The position numbers and the translations under genes were made by a program. From a virus, in IMG/VR virus record IMGVR_UViG_3300032249_000754, positions 1 to 36,394 of that record: DNA of 36,394 nucleotides; one strand, given 5' to 3'. Below the pieces are notes generated by a model, which saw nothing but the letters and a program-made list of their open reading frames with translations, did not search any database and was not told the DNA's origin. Of this stretch, positions 36,281 to 36,394 are shown piece after piece (the stretch's first letter is position 1; the number at the start of each line of letters is the position of its first letter).

Positions 36281-36394
36281 ATGGGCTTCTTCGGCGGCGG
36301 CGGGAGTAGCGTGGATCTGGCCAGTCCTCCGGCCATCGGTTCCACCACGCCGAACACGGGGGAGTTTACCACGCTGTCGGCAAACAATGGAACG
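36281..36394 (+). CDS. Tail fibre protein, N-terminal part (3' end outside window)
   Basis: ATG 36281 follows the previous stop by 3 bases. The first 38 residues (MGFFGGGGSSVDLASPPAIG, then STTPNTGEFTTLSANN) carry the common phage fibre start with P-P-A-I-G-S-T-T-P-N-T-G-x-F-T-T-L-S. The frame is open at the window edge. In a circular genome it could continue into the fibre fragment at 2-685, though the two frames differ at the join. AGGTTAG just upstream is a weak ribosome-binding sequence. Confidence 0.65.
   Translation, partial: MGFFGGGGSSVDLASPPAIGSTTPNTGEFTTLSANNGT

Noticed and set aside
1-36394. CRISPR array, tRNA genes, integrase or lysogeny repressor
   Set aside because: No spaced direct repeats of CRISPR type, no cloverleaf-like stretch and no recombinase motif were seen when reading the sequence; no dedicated scan could be run.

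Overview
The window is a nearly complete genome of a tailed double-stranded DNA phage with a long flexible tail (siphovirus-like). Every supported gene lies on the + strand, and most neighbours overlap by 1-11 bases or sit a few bases apart. The head module follows the phage lambda order: small terminase, HNH nuclease, GpA-type large terminase, gpW-like joiner, portal, protease with an apparently nested scaffold, decoration protein, major capsid protein. An i-spanin/o-spanin pair with a clear lipobox implies a Gram-negative host. The host cannot be named from the sequence. I see no integrase, excisionase, CI-like repressor, DNA polymerase or tRNA gene, so a lytic phage that borrows host replication enzymes is the simplest reading.

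Layout. 1-1.7 kb: end of a tail fibre gene cut by the window edge, then a run of very small overlapping ORFs and a coiled-coil/membrane protein. 1.7-9.35 kb: tail module, with two related tube-like proteins, tail assembly chaperones joined by a textbook -1 frameshift site, a short tape measure protein, distal tail proteins and a repeat-containing fibre. 9.54-10.64 kb: lysis cassette of small membrane protein, i-spanin, embedded o-spanin and M15 peptidase. 10.6-19.9 kb: early/replication region with a phosphoesterase, a zinc protease, a minimal ATP-dependent ligase, a PD-(D/E)XK-like nuclease, a recombination-type protein, a lambda O-like initiator carrying phased iterons inside its gene, a protein with a DnaA-like DNA-binding end, HTH proteins and a C5 methyltransferase broken across three frames. 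20.0-29.0 kb: ParB-like protein and head module, ending in a strong terminator. 29.1-33.6 kb: five glycosyltransferase or SAM-methyltransferase genes plus one small ORF, placed between capsid and tail connector genes. 33.6-36.4 kb: connector/tail terminator-like genes, a repeat-rich fibre-like protein, and the first 38 codons of another fibre gene.

The two ends both lie in fibre genes, which suggests a circularly permuted genome cut in a fibre gene. The exact junction is out of frame, so some sequence is probably missing there.

The most notable signals are: (1) seven copies of TTGACATAA, each just upstream of a gene that opens a functional block; (2) five iterons at exact 11-bp spacing plus a 7-bp tandem repeat inside the initiator gene, a likely replication origin; (3) the C CCA AAA frameshift site; (4) a methyltransferase gene in which two frames of the same DNA both look like methyltransferase; (5) a 931-residue portal fused to extra domains; and (6) duplicated pairs of tube-like and terminator-like tail genes. 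Family names come from motif recognition by eye; no database search was run.
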